64,000 nt of DNA from Gloeobacter violaceus PCC 7421 (GCF_000011385.1 NC_005125.1:310001-374000); one strand, 5' to 3'. Positions 8,519-17,660 are shown, counted from the stretch's first letter. Numbers and translations are program-made. The notes: a model not told the origin generated them from the letters alone.

Positions 8519-10711
8519 TCAAAAGCGCACTTCAAAAGTGCCCTGCACCGTAAAGGGCGCACCCGGGTGGACGGCGTAGCGAAACGTCGCCGCCTCGATG
8601 TATTGGGTGCCCAGCAGGTTTTTGAAGTTAATCGCCGCATTCAACCAGCCGCGCCGGTAATAGAGCGCCGCATCGACGCGCGTGTAGCCGGGCACCGAAA
8701 AGCTGTTGTCCAGATCCCCGAAGCGCTCGCCCACCGCGAACACCCCCGCCCCAACTCCCCAGCCCGCCAGCGCTCCCTCGCTCACCCGGTAGGCGCTCCA
8801 GAGGCTTCCCCCATGCAGCGGCGCCGTGGGCAGGCGGTTGCCCACGGGGAAGGTGTTGTCTCGGGAGATCTTCGCGTCGGTGTACGCGTAAGAAGCGATC
8901 AGGTTCCACCCCGGCAGGATCTCGCCTGTGAGGTCCAACTCGATACCCTGGCTCTCCTGCTCGCCCACCTGAATCGAAAAGCCGGGGTTGGCCGGGTCGC
9001 GGGTGACGACGTTAGCCTTGGCGATCTTGTACAGCGCCAGGTTGGCGAACAGACGTCCCCCCAGCAGCTCGGCCTTGGCGCCGAGTTCGTAGCCGGTGCC
9101 GCGGGTGGGCAAAAAGGGTGTGCCCGTGGCGCTTCTGCCGAAACTGGGAGCGAAAGACTGATTGAAGTTGGCGAACAGCGAAACGTTGGCGGCGGGTTTG
9201 TAGAGCAGGCCGACCCGCGGGGAGAAAGCCTGCCCCTCCGACGGATTGACCGTGCCCGCCAGCAGATCTGTAAAGGGCGCGGAGACGGTGTCGTAGCGGC
9301 CGCCGAGCACCAGCTTGAGGTTGTCCGAGAACGAGATCTGATCCTGCAGGTACACCCCGAAGCCGCTGGTGGTGGTGTTGCCCATGAAGGGAAAGCGCTC
9401 CGAGGCCGGGGGGAATTCGTAGGTGTAGGGAGGAGGCTGAAAAATATCGATGCTGTTTGCGGAACCGAAGGTGCCTGCGAAGCCGGTGGCAAACTTGCTC
9501 AGTTCGAGGCCGAAAAGGACCGTGTGGTCCACCGAACCCGTCTGTGCCCTCCAGACCAGGTCGTTCTGGAAGGCGACATTTTCATAAAATTGATTCCCCT
9601 CCAGATACGCCAGCACCAGCGTGCGGTTGTCCGCCAACAGCTCCCCGGGAGTGAACTGGAGCGGGAACGATTCGAGATAGTTGGCGTACCGTCCGCCCGT
9701 GCGCATTGTCAGGTTCTCGGCGAAGCGGTGCTCCAGCACCGCCGTCGCCCGCGTCGCATACCCGAAAATCAGTCCCCTGGGATCCGCATAGAGCCGGCTG
9801 TACGGGACGGGCGCCACGCCGGTGCCCACTGCGAAAAGGCCCGGATCGAAAACGCGGTTGTCGCGGTTGTGCTCTATCTCGAAGTTCAGCTTCGTGTCGG
9901 GGCCGATCTTCCACTCCAGCACCGGCGCGAAGAACACCCGCCTGCCCTGCACGCCGCGGAAGCTGTTGGCGTCCTCGTAGGCGACATTCAGCCGGTAGGC
10001 CAGGGCGCCGTCCGAGGTGAGCGGCCCGGACAGATCCGCCGTGGTGCGGTAGAAATTGTAGCTGCCGGCGGTGAAGGCCACCGCGGCGTAGGGGGCGGGC
10101 AGCGGCCTTTTGGTGACGTAGTTGACGACCCCGGAGGGTTCGGCGCGGCCAAACAGCACCGAGGAGGGTCCCTTGAGCACCTCGACGCGCTCGATGTTGG
10201 CAGTGTCCAAAGAAAGGAGCGAATCGGTGCCGCTGGACAAAAAGGCGTTGGTGTAGGACCTGGCGGAGAAGCCGCGAATATTGAAGTATTCGCCGATATT
10301 GCCGTCGGTGCTTTGCAGGTAGACGCCGCTGACGTTGCGCAGGGCGTCGCGCAGGCGCACGGTCCCCTGGTCTTCGATGACCTGGCGGGGGATCACCTGG
10401 ATCGACTGGGGCGTGTCCAGAATCGGCGTGTCGGTCTTCGTGGCGGTCGAGGAGCGCGAACGGCGGTAGGTACCGGTGCCGGTCACCGTCACCTCGTCAA
10501 GTTCTTCCGCGTCCGGTTGTGCAGGAGCTTGGGCTTGGCTCGGCTCGGCGGGCTGCTGGGCGAGGTGGGCAGCACTAGTCGAGGCAGTGGGTATCTGGTC
10601 GAGGCGCGGCACTTCCAGGGGTACCGCGGCCACTTGCTGTGCGGGGGTGGGGGCGGCGCACAGCAGCAACAAACCGCCCGCTAACAGCAGCAACGTGTTG
10701 CGATCGATCAT
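8519..10711 (-). CDS. TonB-dependent siderophore receptor
   Basis: A 730-residue protein with a signal peptide (ATG at 10711, GAGGAGG upstream), a Pro/Gln/Ala linker, a TonB box (ELDEVTVTGTGTYRR, about residue 70), a plug (DTPQSIQVIPRQVIEDQ, LRNVSGVYL, RVEVLKGPSSVLFGRAEPSGVVNYVTKR) and a 22-strand barrel ending in aromatic F (PGAPFTVQGTFEVRF). The plug is of the FhuA/FpvA ferric-siderophore class; there is no N-terminal signalling domain. It is closely related to the receptors at 18649 and 34279. The frame continues upstream to 10843, but that part overlaps the promoter at 10814-10844. Its 3' end converges on an Uma2 gene. Confidence 0.95.
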   Translation of the reverse strand: MIDRNTLLLLAGGLLLLCAAPTPAQQVAAVPLEVPRLDQIPTASTSAAHLAQQPAEPSQAQAPAQPDAEELDEVTVTGTGTYRRSRSSTATKTDTPILDTPQSIQVIPRQVIEDQGTVRLRDALRNVSGVYLQSTDGNIGEYFNIRGFSARSYTNAFLSSGTDSLLSLDTANIERVEVLKGPSSVLFGRAEPSGVVNYVTKRPLPAPYAAVAFTAGSYNFYRTTADLSGPLTSDGALAYRLNVAYEDANSFRGVQGRRVFFAPVLEWKIGPDTKLNFEIEHNRDNRVFDPGLFAVGTGVAPVPYSRLYADPRGLIFGYATRATAVLEHRFAENLTMRTGGRYANYLESFPLQFTPGELLADNRTLVLAYLEGNQFYENVAFQNDLVWRAQTGSVDHTVLFGLELSKFATGFAGTFGSANSIDIFQPPPYTYEFPPASERFPFMGNTTTSGFGVYLQDQISFSDNLKLVLGGRYDTVSAPFTDLLAGTVNPSEGQAFSPRVGLLYKPAANVSLFANFNQSFAPSFGRSATGTPFLPTRGTGYELGAKAELLGGRLFANLALYKIAKANVVTRDPANPGFSIQVGEQESQGIELDLTGEILPGWNLIASYAYTDAKISRDNTFPVGNRLPTAPLHGGSLWSAYRVSEGALAGWGVGAGVFAVGERFGDLDNSFSVPGYTRVDAALYYRRGWLNAAINFKNLLGTQYIEAATFRYAVHPGAPFTVQGTFEVRF

Positions 10712-10813
10712 GGACAACGAGCCTCCTCGGGCAAACGACTTCTGCCGCGACCGTCGGCACTGCAAGTGCCTCGGGACAGGATCCAACAAGTCCACCGGCT
10801 TCCGGGCACACAA

Positions 10814-10844
10814 AGCATAGGGCTTGTTGGAATCGAGTGTCAAT
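10814..10844 (-). promoter_or_regulatory. Shared-type promoter/operator for the TBDR at 8519-10711
   Basis: On the minus strand TTGACA (10843-10838), 18 bp, TATGCT (10819-10814). The dyad reads ATTGACACTCGATTCCAAC. It places transcription start about 90 bp before the chosen ATG and argues against the longer reading frame. Confidence 0.75.
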
Positions 10845-10874
10845 AAATGCCCGATGACCGACGCCGCCCTCGGG

Positions 10875-11987
10875 CTACCCGCCGGGGGCAGGGGCGGCGC
10901 GGCGGTTGAGGCGTTTTTTGAGGCGATCCAGCCACAGGACCAGGCCGGTCCAGAACAACAGCGCCGGGGCCAGGCCCACCAGGGCGTAGAGGACGCGCAG
11001 CGGCAGACCCGCGAAATTGCCGACGTGCAGCGGATAAAGCCACTGCATCACCTGCTCGGGAGGGGTAAAACGCCGGGGGTTGTCCACTCGCAGAACGCTG
11101 GCGCTGTACTGGTCGAGGGCGACAGTACCCAGGCCTGCCCCTGCGGAGGGGGGCCAGCGCAGGGTGACGTAGACCACACCGTTCGACCGCGTGGGCAACG
11201 CAATGTTCGTGACGGTCGCCTGCGGTACCACGGCGCGCGCTCGGTCCAGGACGCGCTCGATGTCCAGAGGCCGGATACCAGGGCGCACGGTGGAGACAGG
11301 ATGCTCCGGCGGCTTTTGACCAAACGCCTGGTAAACCCATCCCTCCACCGGGTCGTGGAAGACGAGCGCCGAGCCGGTCAGGGCAATCAGCACCAAAAGC
11401 GCGGCAGAAAAGACGCCGCTGACTTTGTGCAGATCGTAGTGGAGCAGACGGCTCGGGGAGCGCCAGCGCACCCGCAACCCCGACTGCCACCGCCTCCAGC
11501 CCGGCCAGAGCACCAGGCCGCTTAGGCCCAAAACGGTGAGCAACACACCGGCGATGCCCACGACGATGCCCCCGGCCGCCCCGGCCAGCAAGCTCGTGTG
11601 CAACAGCAACAAAAAACCAACCGGCACCGAAAGCACATCGATGCGTCCGCCGATCAGCGCGCCGCCGCGCGGATCGACAAAGCTCACCTGCAACCGCTCG
11701 CCGCTGAGGAGCACTCCCATGTAGGTGCCGTCCGGCTCCGGCGGGACGCGCAGGCTCAATAGCCGGCTGTCGGCGTAGGCGGTGCGCAGCTTCCCGATGG
11801 CCGCGGCCGGCGAGATGGGCTCTCCTTGCAGTCGCGAACGGGTCCACTGCGGGTGGAGGGTACGGTTGATCTCTTCGCTGAACACCAGCACGCTGCCGCT
11901 TACACAGATGACCACCAACAGCAGGCCGAGCACCACACCGGTCCACTGGTGGAGCGCAAAAACCACAGGCCGCACTTTGAAGTTCAT
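10875..11987 (-). CDS. PepSY-associated membrane protein (ferric-siderophore reductase-like)
   Basis: A 370-residue inner-membrane protein with about four transmembrane segments (residues 8-32, around 120-150, around 190-215 and near 330-350) around periplasmic PepSY-like parts. Histidines lie in or beside membrane segments: FALHQWTGV, LLLHTSLL, LLHYDLHKVSG, YPLHVGNFAG. PepSY_TM proteins with such paired His are candidate haem-binding ferric reductases that release iron from imported siderophores. It begins 3 bp after the stop of the TBDR at 11991 in one operon, which fits that role. The paralogue pair is 46086/44981. Confidence 0.9.
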   Translation of the reverse strand: MNFKVRPVVFALHQWTGVVLGLLLVVICVSGSVLVFSEEINRTLHPQWTRSRLQGEPISPAAAIGKLRTAYADSRLLSLRVPPEPDGTYMGVLLSGERLQVSFVDPRGGALIGGRIDVLSVPVGFLLLLHTSLLAGAAGGIVVGIAGVLLTVLGLSGLVLWPGWRRWQSGLRVRWRSPSRLLHYDLHKVSGVFSAALLVLIALTGSALVFHDPVEGWVYQAFGQKPPEHPVSTVRPGIRPLDIERVLDRARAVVPQATVTNIALPTRSNGVVYVTLRWPPSAGAGLGTVALDQYSASVLRVDNPRRFTPPEQVMQWLYPLHVGNFAGLPLRVLYALVGLAPALLFWTGLVLWLDRLKKRLNRRAAPAPGG

Positions 11988-11990
11988 CGC

Positions 11991-14243
11991 TCAAAACTCC
12001 ACCGAGACGCTGCCGATCACCGTGAACGGGGTCCCCACGATCACATCGAGGGCGCTGCCGGCGCTTTCGTAGTACTCGACGTTGAACAGGTTGCGGAAGT
12101 TAAAAGCATAGCGGACATTGTCGGCGCGGTAGTAGACGCCGGCGTCGGTGCGCAGATAACCGGGCAGCGTAAAAGTATTGGCCAGATCTCCCGTTCGCTC
12201 GCCGACATAGAACAAACCGAGGCCGAAACCGAGACCTTTGAGGGAACCTTCCTGCAACTGGTAGGTGCTCCAGAGGCTAGCGCTGTGGTGGGGGACGGCG
12301 CCTAGACGGTTACCGACTGCAAACTGGGTGTCGCGGGTGATGCGCGCGTCGATGTAGGCGTAGGCGGCGGTCAGGTTCCAACCCGGCACAGGTTCGCCGG
12401 TGAGGTCGAATTCGACGCCGCGGCTGTTCTGCTCACCCGTCTGCAGCGAAAAGAAAGGATTGCTCGGATCGGGGGTAAGCACGTTCTGGCGGGTCAAATC
12501 GAAATAGGCAAGCGTCGTGAAGAGCTTCCCTTCCAACAGATCCGCCTTGAGACCCGCCTCGAACTGCTCGCCGCGCTCGGGCACAAACGGCAACCCCGCC
12601 TGGTTGGTTCCCAGCGTCGGCAAAAAGGAGCGGCTGAAGCTGCCGTAAAGGGCGAGCGGCAGGATGGGCCTCCAGACAAGACCGACGCGCGGGCTGAAGG
12701 CGTCGAAATCTTCGCTGGTGCGCGTGGCGGTGAGCAAATCGGCGGTCCGCTGGGTGGCATTGTCGTAGCGCAGTCCCAACAGCAGCTTCAGATTCTCTGA
12801 AAAACTCAACTGATCCTGGATGTAGATGCCGTAGGAAGAGGGGGAATTGAAGCTGTTCGCCTCCAGAATGGTCGGCCCCCGGGTCGGGCTGTAGACCGGG
12901 TTGAACAGGTCGAGCGGGGCGATGAGCGCACCGTTGAACTGGCGGGTGGCGTTGTAGAACCAGGAGGCGTCGAAGCCGAAGACGAGCTTGTGCTCCACCG
13001 GACCGGTGCGAAAGTTGCCGATGAGGTAGGTGTCGACGATGTTGCTGTCGCGCCAGAAGGTATACCCGTCGGGGACCGTCGTGCCCGTGATCACCCGCAA
13101 CAGCGTGCGGCCGTCGGGGAATAGCTCGACGGGCACAGTCTGGGTGAACAACAGGCGCTGGTGGCTGGAGGAAAAACCGTGGCGCAGCGACCAATTGGGG
13201 CTGAAGCGGTGTTCGAGCCGGTAGCTGAAGCGGTAGGCGCTGCTGCCGTAGTTGTCGAGCAAAGGTTCGCCCACAAAGCGGCCGGTGGAGATTTTGCCGT
13301 TCGGGTTGGGCAGGACCGTGCCCACGGCGGGCAGGCCGAAGGTGGAAGGCTGGCGGGCATTGTAGAATTCGCCGTCGATGTCGAGGGTGGTATTGGAGCC
13401 GATGCGCCAGGTGAAAGCAGGGGCCACCAACCAGCGCTCCGCCTGGAAAAAATCGAGGAAGCTTTTGGAATTTTGGTAGACGGCGTTCAACCGGTACGAC
13501 AGGGCCTTGTCGGCAGTGAGCGGCCCGGTGAAATCGAGGCTGCTTCGAAACAGGCCATAGTTGCCCGCGTCGAAGGTGGCGGCGTAGGCGGCCTTGGGCT
13601 GGGGCCTTTTGGTCTCGACGTTGATGATGCCGCTCAGTTCGCCCTGGCCGTAGAGCACCGAGCCCGGCCCTTTGAGCACCTCGATGCGCTCGATCGAAGC
13701 GACGTCGAAGCCAGCCAGGCTGTTGACGCCGTCGCGAAAGCCGTTGCGGTAGATGTTGTTGGTGTTGAAGCCCCGGACGTTGAAGGTGCTGAAGGAGGCA
13801 AAGGTGGGATTGGCGTTGAAGACGCCGCTCACGGTCTTGAGCGCGTCGTTGAACTGAATAATCTTTTGATCTTCGAGCAACTGCCGGGGGACCACCTGGA
13901 TCGATTGGGGAATGTCGATGAGCGGGGTGTCGGTCTTGGTGGCGGTGGTGGCGTCCTTGCGCAAGTAGCGTCCGACCACGGTGACTTCGTCGAGTTCAGA
14001 AGGGTCGCTCCCGGGCAGATCCTGGCTGGGCGCAGCGGGTGTCGCGGCGGGCGGTGCCTGGGCCAGCCCACCTCCGAGCAATCCCCGCGCCCCGAGCGCG
14101 CTGTGCTCCAGATCGGCCTTGCGCACAAGGACTACCTCACTGCCGGCAACGGGCAGCGCAAAAGCCGGGGCAACGGCCACCAAACTGGGCAGGGCCGCCA
14201 GGGCCACAGATCCCAAGAAGAAATAACCCGAAAAACTGCGCAT
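11991..14243 (-). CDS. TonB-dependent siderophore receptor
   Basis: A 750-residue receptor: signal peptide (MRSFSGYFFLGSVALAALPSL), a linker that includes VLVRKADLEHSALGARGLL, TonB box ELDEVTVVGRYLRK, plug (DIPQSIQVVPRQLLEDQK, IERIEVLKGPGSVLYGQGELSGIINVETKRP) and barrel ending VIGSVSVEF. The ATG at 14243 has GGAG 6 bp upstream; ATG 14255 and a longer frame to 14300 are alternatives. It is co-transcribed with the PepSY gene. It belongs to the FhuA/FpvA-like siderophore class and is closest here to the receptor at 58398-60635, with which it shares the C-terminal LKGLGFGLGLFYVG region. No clear shared-type -10 points toward it. Confidence 0.95.
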   Translation of the reverse strand: MRSFSGYFFLGSVALAALPSLVAVAPAFALPVAGSEVVLVRKADLEHSALGARGLLGGGLAQAPPAATPAAPSQDLPGSDPSELDEVTVVGRYLRKDATTATKTDTPLIDIPQSIQVVPRQLLEDQKIIQFNDALKTVSGVFNANPTFASFSTFNVRGFNTNNIYRNGFRDGVNSLAGFDVASIERIEVLKGPGSVLYGQGELSGIINVETKRPQPKAAYAATFDAGNYGLFRSSLDFTGPLTADKALSYRLNAVYQNSKSFLDFFQAERWLVAPAFTWRIGSNTTLDIDGEFYNARQPSTFGLPAVGTVLPNPNGKISTGRFVGEPLLDNYGSSAYRFSYRLEHRFSPNWSLRHGFSSSHQRLLFTQTVPVELFPDGRTLLRVITGTTVPDGYTFWRDSNIVDTYLIGNFRTGPVEHKLVFGFDASWFYNATRQFNGALIAPLDLFNPVYSPTRGPTILEANSFNSPSSYGIYIQDQLSFSENLKLLLGLRYDNATQRTADLLTATRTSEDFDAFSPRVGLVWRPILPLALYGSFSRSFLPTLGTNQAGLPFVPERGEQFEAGLKADLLEGKLFTTLAYFDLTRQNVLTPDPSNPFFSLQTGEQNSRGVEFDLTGEPVPGWNLTAAYAYIDARITRDTQFAVGNRLGAVPHHSASLWSTYQLQEGSLKGLGFGLGLFYVGERTGDLANTFTLPGYLRTDAGVYYRADNVRYAFNFRNLFNVEYYESAGSALDVIVGTPFTVIGSVSVEF

Positions 14244-14470
14244 GTGCGGCTCCATTGCCGGCAAGCAAAAACCAACGGACCCGCCAATCGGGTAAACCAA
14301 CAGCCCGCGCCGATTGCGGTCTCCGACGGATGGTCAGGCGTAGGATATCGCAATTGGGAAAAAGCAGCAATAGTGATTGAACTCCCCTCCGACGACAGGT
14401 GGTATATCTTTTGCAAAGCTATTGGAACACGGCCTCTGAGTTTCGAGCGTCGATGTATCGATCAAAATTT

Positions 14471-14500
14471 ATTGACAGTCAGTTTCAACAATACTAAGCT
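14471..14500 (+). promoter_or_regulatory. Shared-type promoter/operator for flavodoxin operon 2
   Basis: TTGACA (14472-14477), 17 bp, TAAGCT (14495-14500), with dyad ATTGACAGTCAGTTTCAAC. It reads toward flavodoxin. The 448-bp gap 14244-14691 separates this operon from the divergent TBDR at 11991-14243, so the dyad could act on both. I see no gene in the rest of the gap. Confidence 0.78.
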
Positions 14501-14691
14501 GCCATAGAAAGAGAGCGGCGCTGCACAACCCCGATGTCGGTCGACGTGACCGGCGGCGGGTGCTGCTGCGATGCGTCCTCATGTATTCGCTTGCGTTCGG
14601 TGAGCATCCGGGCTGCGGGGCGTCTGCCCTTCGGCCTGTAAGTTCTGCGCGACCGGACCCAGTCGGCCCATTTCAAGAACACGGAGGTTCC

Positions 14692-15204
14692 ATGCCAGCC
14701 AAGATCGGTTTGTTTTTCGGCACCACCACCGGCAAGACCGGGGATGCCGCCGAGGTCATCCAGCAGGAATTGGGTAAAACCCAGGTGGATCTGCGCGACA
14801 TCGGCCGGGCGTCCAAGGCGGACCTGACCGCCTACGAGTACCTCATCATCGGTTGTCCCACCTGGAATATCGGCGATTTGCAGGACGACTGGGATTCGTT
14901 CTATCCGGATCTCGACCAGATCAATTTCGCCGGCAAGAAGGTGGCCTACTTCGGCACCGGCGACCAGCGCGGCTACGGCGACAACTTCCAGGACGCCATG
15001 GGCATCTTGGAAGAAAAGATCTCCCAGCGCGGCGGTACCACCGTCGGCTATTGGCCGGCGGACAATTACGATTTCAACGCCTCAAAAGCCTACAAAAACG
15101 GCAAGTTCGTGGGTCTGGCCCTCGACGACGACAACCAACCGGAACAGACCGAGCGGCGTATCAAGCAGTGGGTGGCGCAGTTGAAGCGCGAGTTCGGCAT
15201 CTAG
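14692..15204 (+). CDS. isiB: Flavodoxin, second copy
   Basis: A 170-residue long-chain flavodoxin: FFGTTTGKTGDAAE (FMN phosphate loop), CPTWNIGDLQDDWD and YFGTGDQRGYGDNF (flavin loops), and a WVAQLKREFG end. It is closely similar to the copy at 5439-5951. GGAGG precedes the ATG. It is followed by a small Cys protein and a methyltransferase as in the first operon, but its own methyltransferase belongs to a different family and no regulator heads the operon. It probably supports low-potential electron transfer during iron limitation. Confidence 0.95.
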   Translation: MPAKIGLFFGTTTGKTGDAAEVIQQELGKTQVDLRDIGRASKADLTAYEYLIIGCPTWNIGDLQDDWDSFYPDLDQINFAGKKVAYFGTGDQRGYGDNFQDAMGILEEKISQRGGTTVGYWPADNYDFNASKAYKNGKFVGLALDDDNQPEQTERRIKQWVAQLKREFGI

Positions 15205-15295
15205 CTTGGGCTAAGCCGGGGCAGCCGGTTCGGGCCGACAGCGGACCGCCACCGGCCGGTTGCCCTTTCCTGAAGACCGTGTAAAGGAGGAAGCG

Positions 15296-15646
15296 GTGCC
15301 TGAGACTCAATTGCTCAGCGGCTATCTTTGGGGTTACCTGTGCGTCAGCGACGTCATCCCCCAGGTGCTGCCCTGCGTGCGCTGCGCAGACCGCTGGGTG
15401 GTGCACTTTGCCCGCCACCCCGGCGAAGAAGCCCTCTGGCGGCAGCGCGGGTGGGCCAGGGCGCAACCGATTCCCTACCGCCGCCAACCGGAAGGGCTAA
15501 GCGTGGAGCGGGATCTGCCGGAGGCCGGCTTCGGCCGGGCCGAACCCGTTGCCGCAACACAGTCTGCTGCCTGCGTGCGTTGCGGCGATTGCCTGGATTG
15601 TCCCTGCGGGGCTGGATGCGCGACCCCGCCGCTTAAAGGGGGATGA
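15296..15646 (+). CDS. Small Cys-rich conserved protein, unknown function
   Basis: A 116-residue protein starting at GTG with AAAGGAGG 5 bp upstream. The first 85 residues match the protein at 5094-5360 (ETQLLSGYLWGYL, VIPQVLPCVRCADRWVVHFARHPG, RGWARAQPIPYR, DLPEAGFG). It adds a C-terminal Cys-rich tail (CVRCGDCLDCPCGAGC) with seven cysteines in about 16 residues, which the first copy lacks. That tail looks metal- or cluster-binding, as inference. Its stop is 3 bp before the methyltransferase start. Confidence 0.78.
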   Translation: MPETQLLSGYLWGYLCVSDVIPQVLPCVRCADRWVVHFARHPGEEALWRQRGWARAQPIPYRRQPEGLSVERDLPEAGFGRAEPVAATQSAACVRCGDCLDCPCGAGCATPPLKGG

Positions 15647-15649
15647 CCG

Positions 15650-16435
15650 ATGCGGGCTCTGCCGGGTGTGTCTGAGGGTTTGCTGTTCTCCTTGTGCGCC
15701 CGCTACCTGGAGACGCAGCGGCAGGACGGCATCGTCTTCGACCAGAAAGCCATCGAGATTGTCCACAGGTTGAACCTCGATTGCACCGCCCTGGCCAGGC
15801 GCAACAGTGTCTGGCCGACGCAGGTGGCCGTCGCCATCCGCACCGAGATCCTCGATCGCGCGGTGCAGCGGTTCTTGCAGGTCCATCCCGAGGCGGTGGT
15901 CGTCAACCTGGGAGCGGGCCTTTGCACGCGCTACTTCCGGGTGGACAACGGCCGGGTGCGCTGGTACGAACTGGACCTGCCGGCCCTGAAGCGACCGTGG
16001 AGCCACCTGTTCGGCGAAAGCGACCGCCATCGGCATCTGGGCTGCTCGGTCATGGATTTTGCCTGGATGGATATCCTGCAGCCGCTGCGCCGCTCGCCGT
16101 TTCTGTTTATCGCGGAGGGTCTGCTGATGTATCTGACGGAGTGCGAAGCCCGGCAACTGGTCGCTTGTCTGGGAGCCGCCTTTCCTTGTGCCGAACTGTT
16201 GGCGGAGGCCGTCAGCCCGGTTGTCGTCGAGCGTCACGACCGGACCGAGGCCGCTTCCTTTCGCTGGGGTATCGACCGCGGCAGCCACCTGGAAGGCTGG
16301 AGCGGGGGGGTCGAGTTCCTCCAGGAATGGTATTACCTGGACTACCACCCACACCGCTGGGGGTGGCTGCGGCTGCTGCGCCGGCTGCCCGCGGTGCGCC
16401 GGTCGATGAAAATCATTCACATTCGTTATCGTTAG
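15650..16435 (+). CDS. LCM-family SAM methyltransferase
   Basis: A 261-residue protein of the leucine carboxyl methyltransferase (LCM, PF04072-type) fold. Motifs: RTEILDRAVQRFL, VVVNLGAGLCTRYFRVDNGRVRWYELDLPA (SAM site), FIAEGLLMYLTECEARQL, and a C-terminal RWGWLRLLRRLPAVRRSMKI that parallels the protein at 42332-43153. Bacterial LCM proteins methylate carboxylates of diverse small molecules. It is the third gene of the second flavodoxin operon. The substrate is unknown. Confidence 0.86.
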   Translation: MRALPGVSEGLLFSLCARYLETQRQDGIVFDQKAIEIVHRLNLDCTALARRNSVWPTQVAVAIRTEILDRAVQRFLQVHPEAVVVNLGAGLCTRYFRVDNGRVRWYELDLPALKRPWSHLFGESDRHRHLGCSVMDFAWMDILQPLRRSPFLFIAEGLLMYLTECEARQLVACLGAAFPCAELLAEAVSPVVVERHDRTEAASFRWGIDRGSHLEGWSGGVEFLQEWYYLDYHPHRWGWLRLLRRLPAVRRSMKIIHIRYR

Positions 16436-16581
16436 CCCGCGGCCCTGGCCCATCTCCAGAAAAGTGGACAGGCAGCGGCAGAAGCAAAAACAATGGAAGG
16501 AGGCGGCAAGGCGCACGGAGCGAACGTCGCCGAAACCCCGATCGGCCGAATTGCTCTCGGCAAGCAACAGCCGCCATCGCT

Positions 16582-17463
16582 ATGATGGTGCGCATAGGTT
16601 CACAGGTGCACGCCATGGTTGTTTCCACAGAACCGGTCGTCTACCCGGACTGCGATGGCCTGCCCATGTCCGACAACACCGAGCAGTTCCGCTGGATCGT
16701 CTACATCAAAGAAGGCCTGGAGTGGCTGTTCGCGGGCGAGCCCGATGTCTTCGTGGCCGGCGATTTGCTGTGGTACCCGATAGAAGGAGATAACAAGACC
16801 CGGCAGGCTCCCGACGCCCTGGTCGCTTTTGGCAGACCCAAGGGCAAGCGCGGCAGCTACCGGCAGTGGCTCGAAGCGGGCATCGCCCCGCAGGTGGTCT
16901 TCGAGGTGCTCTCGCCCGGCAACAGTGTCCGGGAGATGACGCGCAAGTTCGCCTTCTACCAGCGCTTTGGTGTCGAGGAGTATTACCTATACGATCCCGA
17001 GGCGGGTGCCCTCGACGGCTACGTGCGCCGGGGCGGAGTGCTGGAGGGCATCGAGTCGATGTCAGGGTGGGTGAGCCCCAGGTTGGGGGTGCGCTTCGAT
17101 GTGGATGCCGGGGGCCAGTTGCAGATGTGGCGGCCGGACGGGACGCCGTTCGAGAGCTATGGAGAAATCGCCGCCCGCGCCGAGCAGGAGCGCCAACGGG
17201 CCGAACAGGAGCGCCAACGGGCCGAGCAGGCCGAGCAAAGAGCAGACGAGGAGCGCCAACGCGCCGAGCAGGCCGAACGGAGGAGGGCATTGTCCCTGGT
17301 CTTGCGTCTACTCACCCGGCGGGTCGGCACCCTGGAGCCCGGGGTGAGCGAGCGCGTCGGCGGGCTGCCGGATGAAGGGCTCAATGCCCTGGCCGAGGCG
17401 CTGCTGGACTTCGGCTGCGCCGCCGATCTGCAAAGCTGGCTCGACGGCCGGCCGACGGGCTAA
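16582..17463 (+). CDS. Uma2-family endonuclease with coiled coil and DUF4351-like tail
   Basis: A 293-residue near-copy of the gene at 7622-8503: the same Uma2 core (APDALVAFGRPKGKRG, VVFEVLSPGNSVREMTRKF), AEQERQRAEQ coil and tail (VGTLEPGVSERVGGLPDEG...DLQSWLDGR). The frame is open far upstream (from 15694), but that part overlaps the methyltransferase in another phase and is a shadow. The start is ATG 16582 or ATG 16615. It converges 15 bp from a TBDR tail remnant rather than a whole receptor. Confidence 0.86.
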   Translation: MMVRIGSQVHAMVVSTEPVVYPDCDGLPMSDNTEQFRWIVYIKEGLEWLFAGEPDVFVAGDLLWYPIEGDNKTRQAPDALVAFGRPKGKRGSYRQWLEAGIAPQVVFEVLSPGNSVREMTRKFAFYQRFGVEEYYLYDPEAGALDGYVRRGGVLEGIESMSGWVSPRLGVRFDVDAGGQLQMWRPDGTPFESYGEIAARAEQERQRAEQERQRAEQAEQRADEERQRAEQAERRRALSLVLRLLTRRVGTLEPGVSERVGGLPDEGLNALAEALLDFGCAADLQSWLDGRPTG

Positions 17464-17478
17464 GCGAGTCGTGCGCCC

Positions 17479-17530
17479 TCAAAAGCGCACTTCGAGGGTG
17501 CCCTGCAGCGTGAACGGCGCACCCGGGTAA
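17479..17530 (-). pseudogene. Remnant of a TBDR C-terminus
   Basis: The minus strand encodes YPGAPFTLQGTLEVRF and a stop, the exact tail of the siderophore receptors at 18649 and 34279. Homology then ends abruptly. It keeps the same convergent 15-bp spacing to the Uma2 gene as the intact pairs, so a whole receptor probably once stood here. Confidence 0.8.
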
Positions 17531-17576
17531 CCGAACGCATCACCCAGCCTGCGGATGCACCGCTCGACCTCTGCCG

Positions 17577-17639
17577 GACTTGGGCTCTGCCGCCGATTTG
17601 CAGCACCGGTTCGACAGCCGGGCAAGCATGGCAGGATGA
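17577..17639 (+). pseudogene. Remnant of a DUF4351-like nuclease tail
   Basis: The plus strand encodes DLGSAADLQHRFDSRAS followed three codons later by a stop. It matches the C-terminal DFGSAADLQSWLDGR of the nuclease genes nearby. It lies just after the TBDR tail remnant, indicating deletion of a former receptor/nuclease unit between two intact genes. Confidence 0.6.
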
Positions 17640-17660
17640 CAGCACAGCCGGAGCAACCGC

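Noticed and set aside
8567-10684. 705-codon open frame on the plus strand
   Set aside because: Mirror of the TBDR at 8519-10711. Similar mirrors occur opposite other TBDRs (for example 13161-14507, 18622-19647, 19654-21108, 47007-48281) because of high GC.
15694-16581. N-terminal extension of the Uma2 frame at 16582
   Set aside because: Overlaps the LCM methyltransferase in another phase and has no family similarity; open only because of composition.
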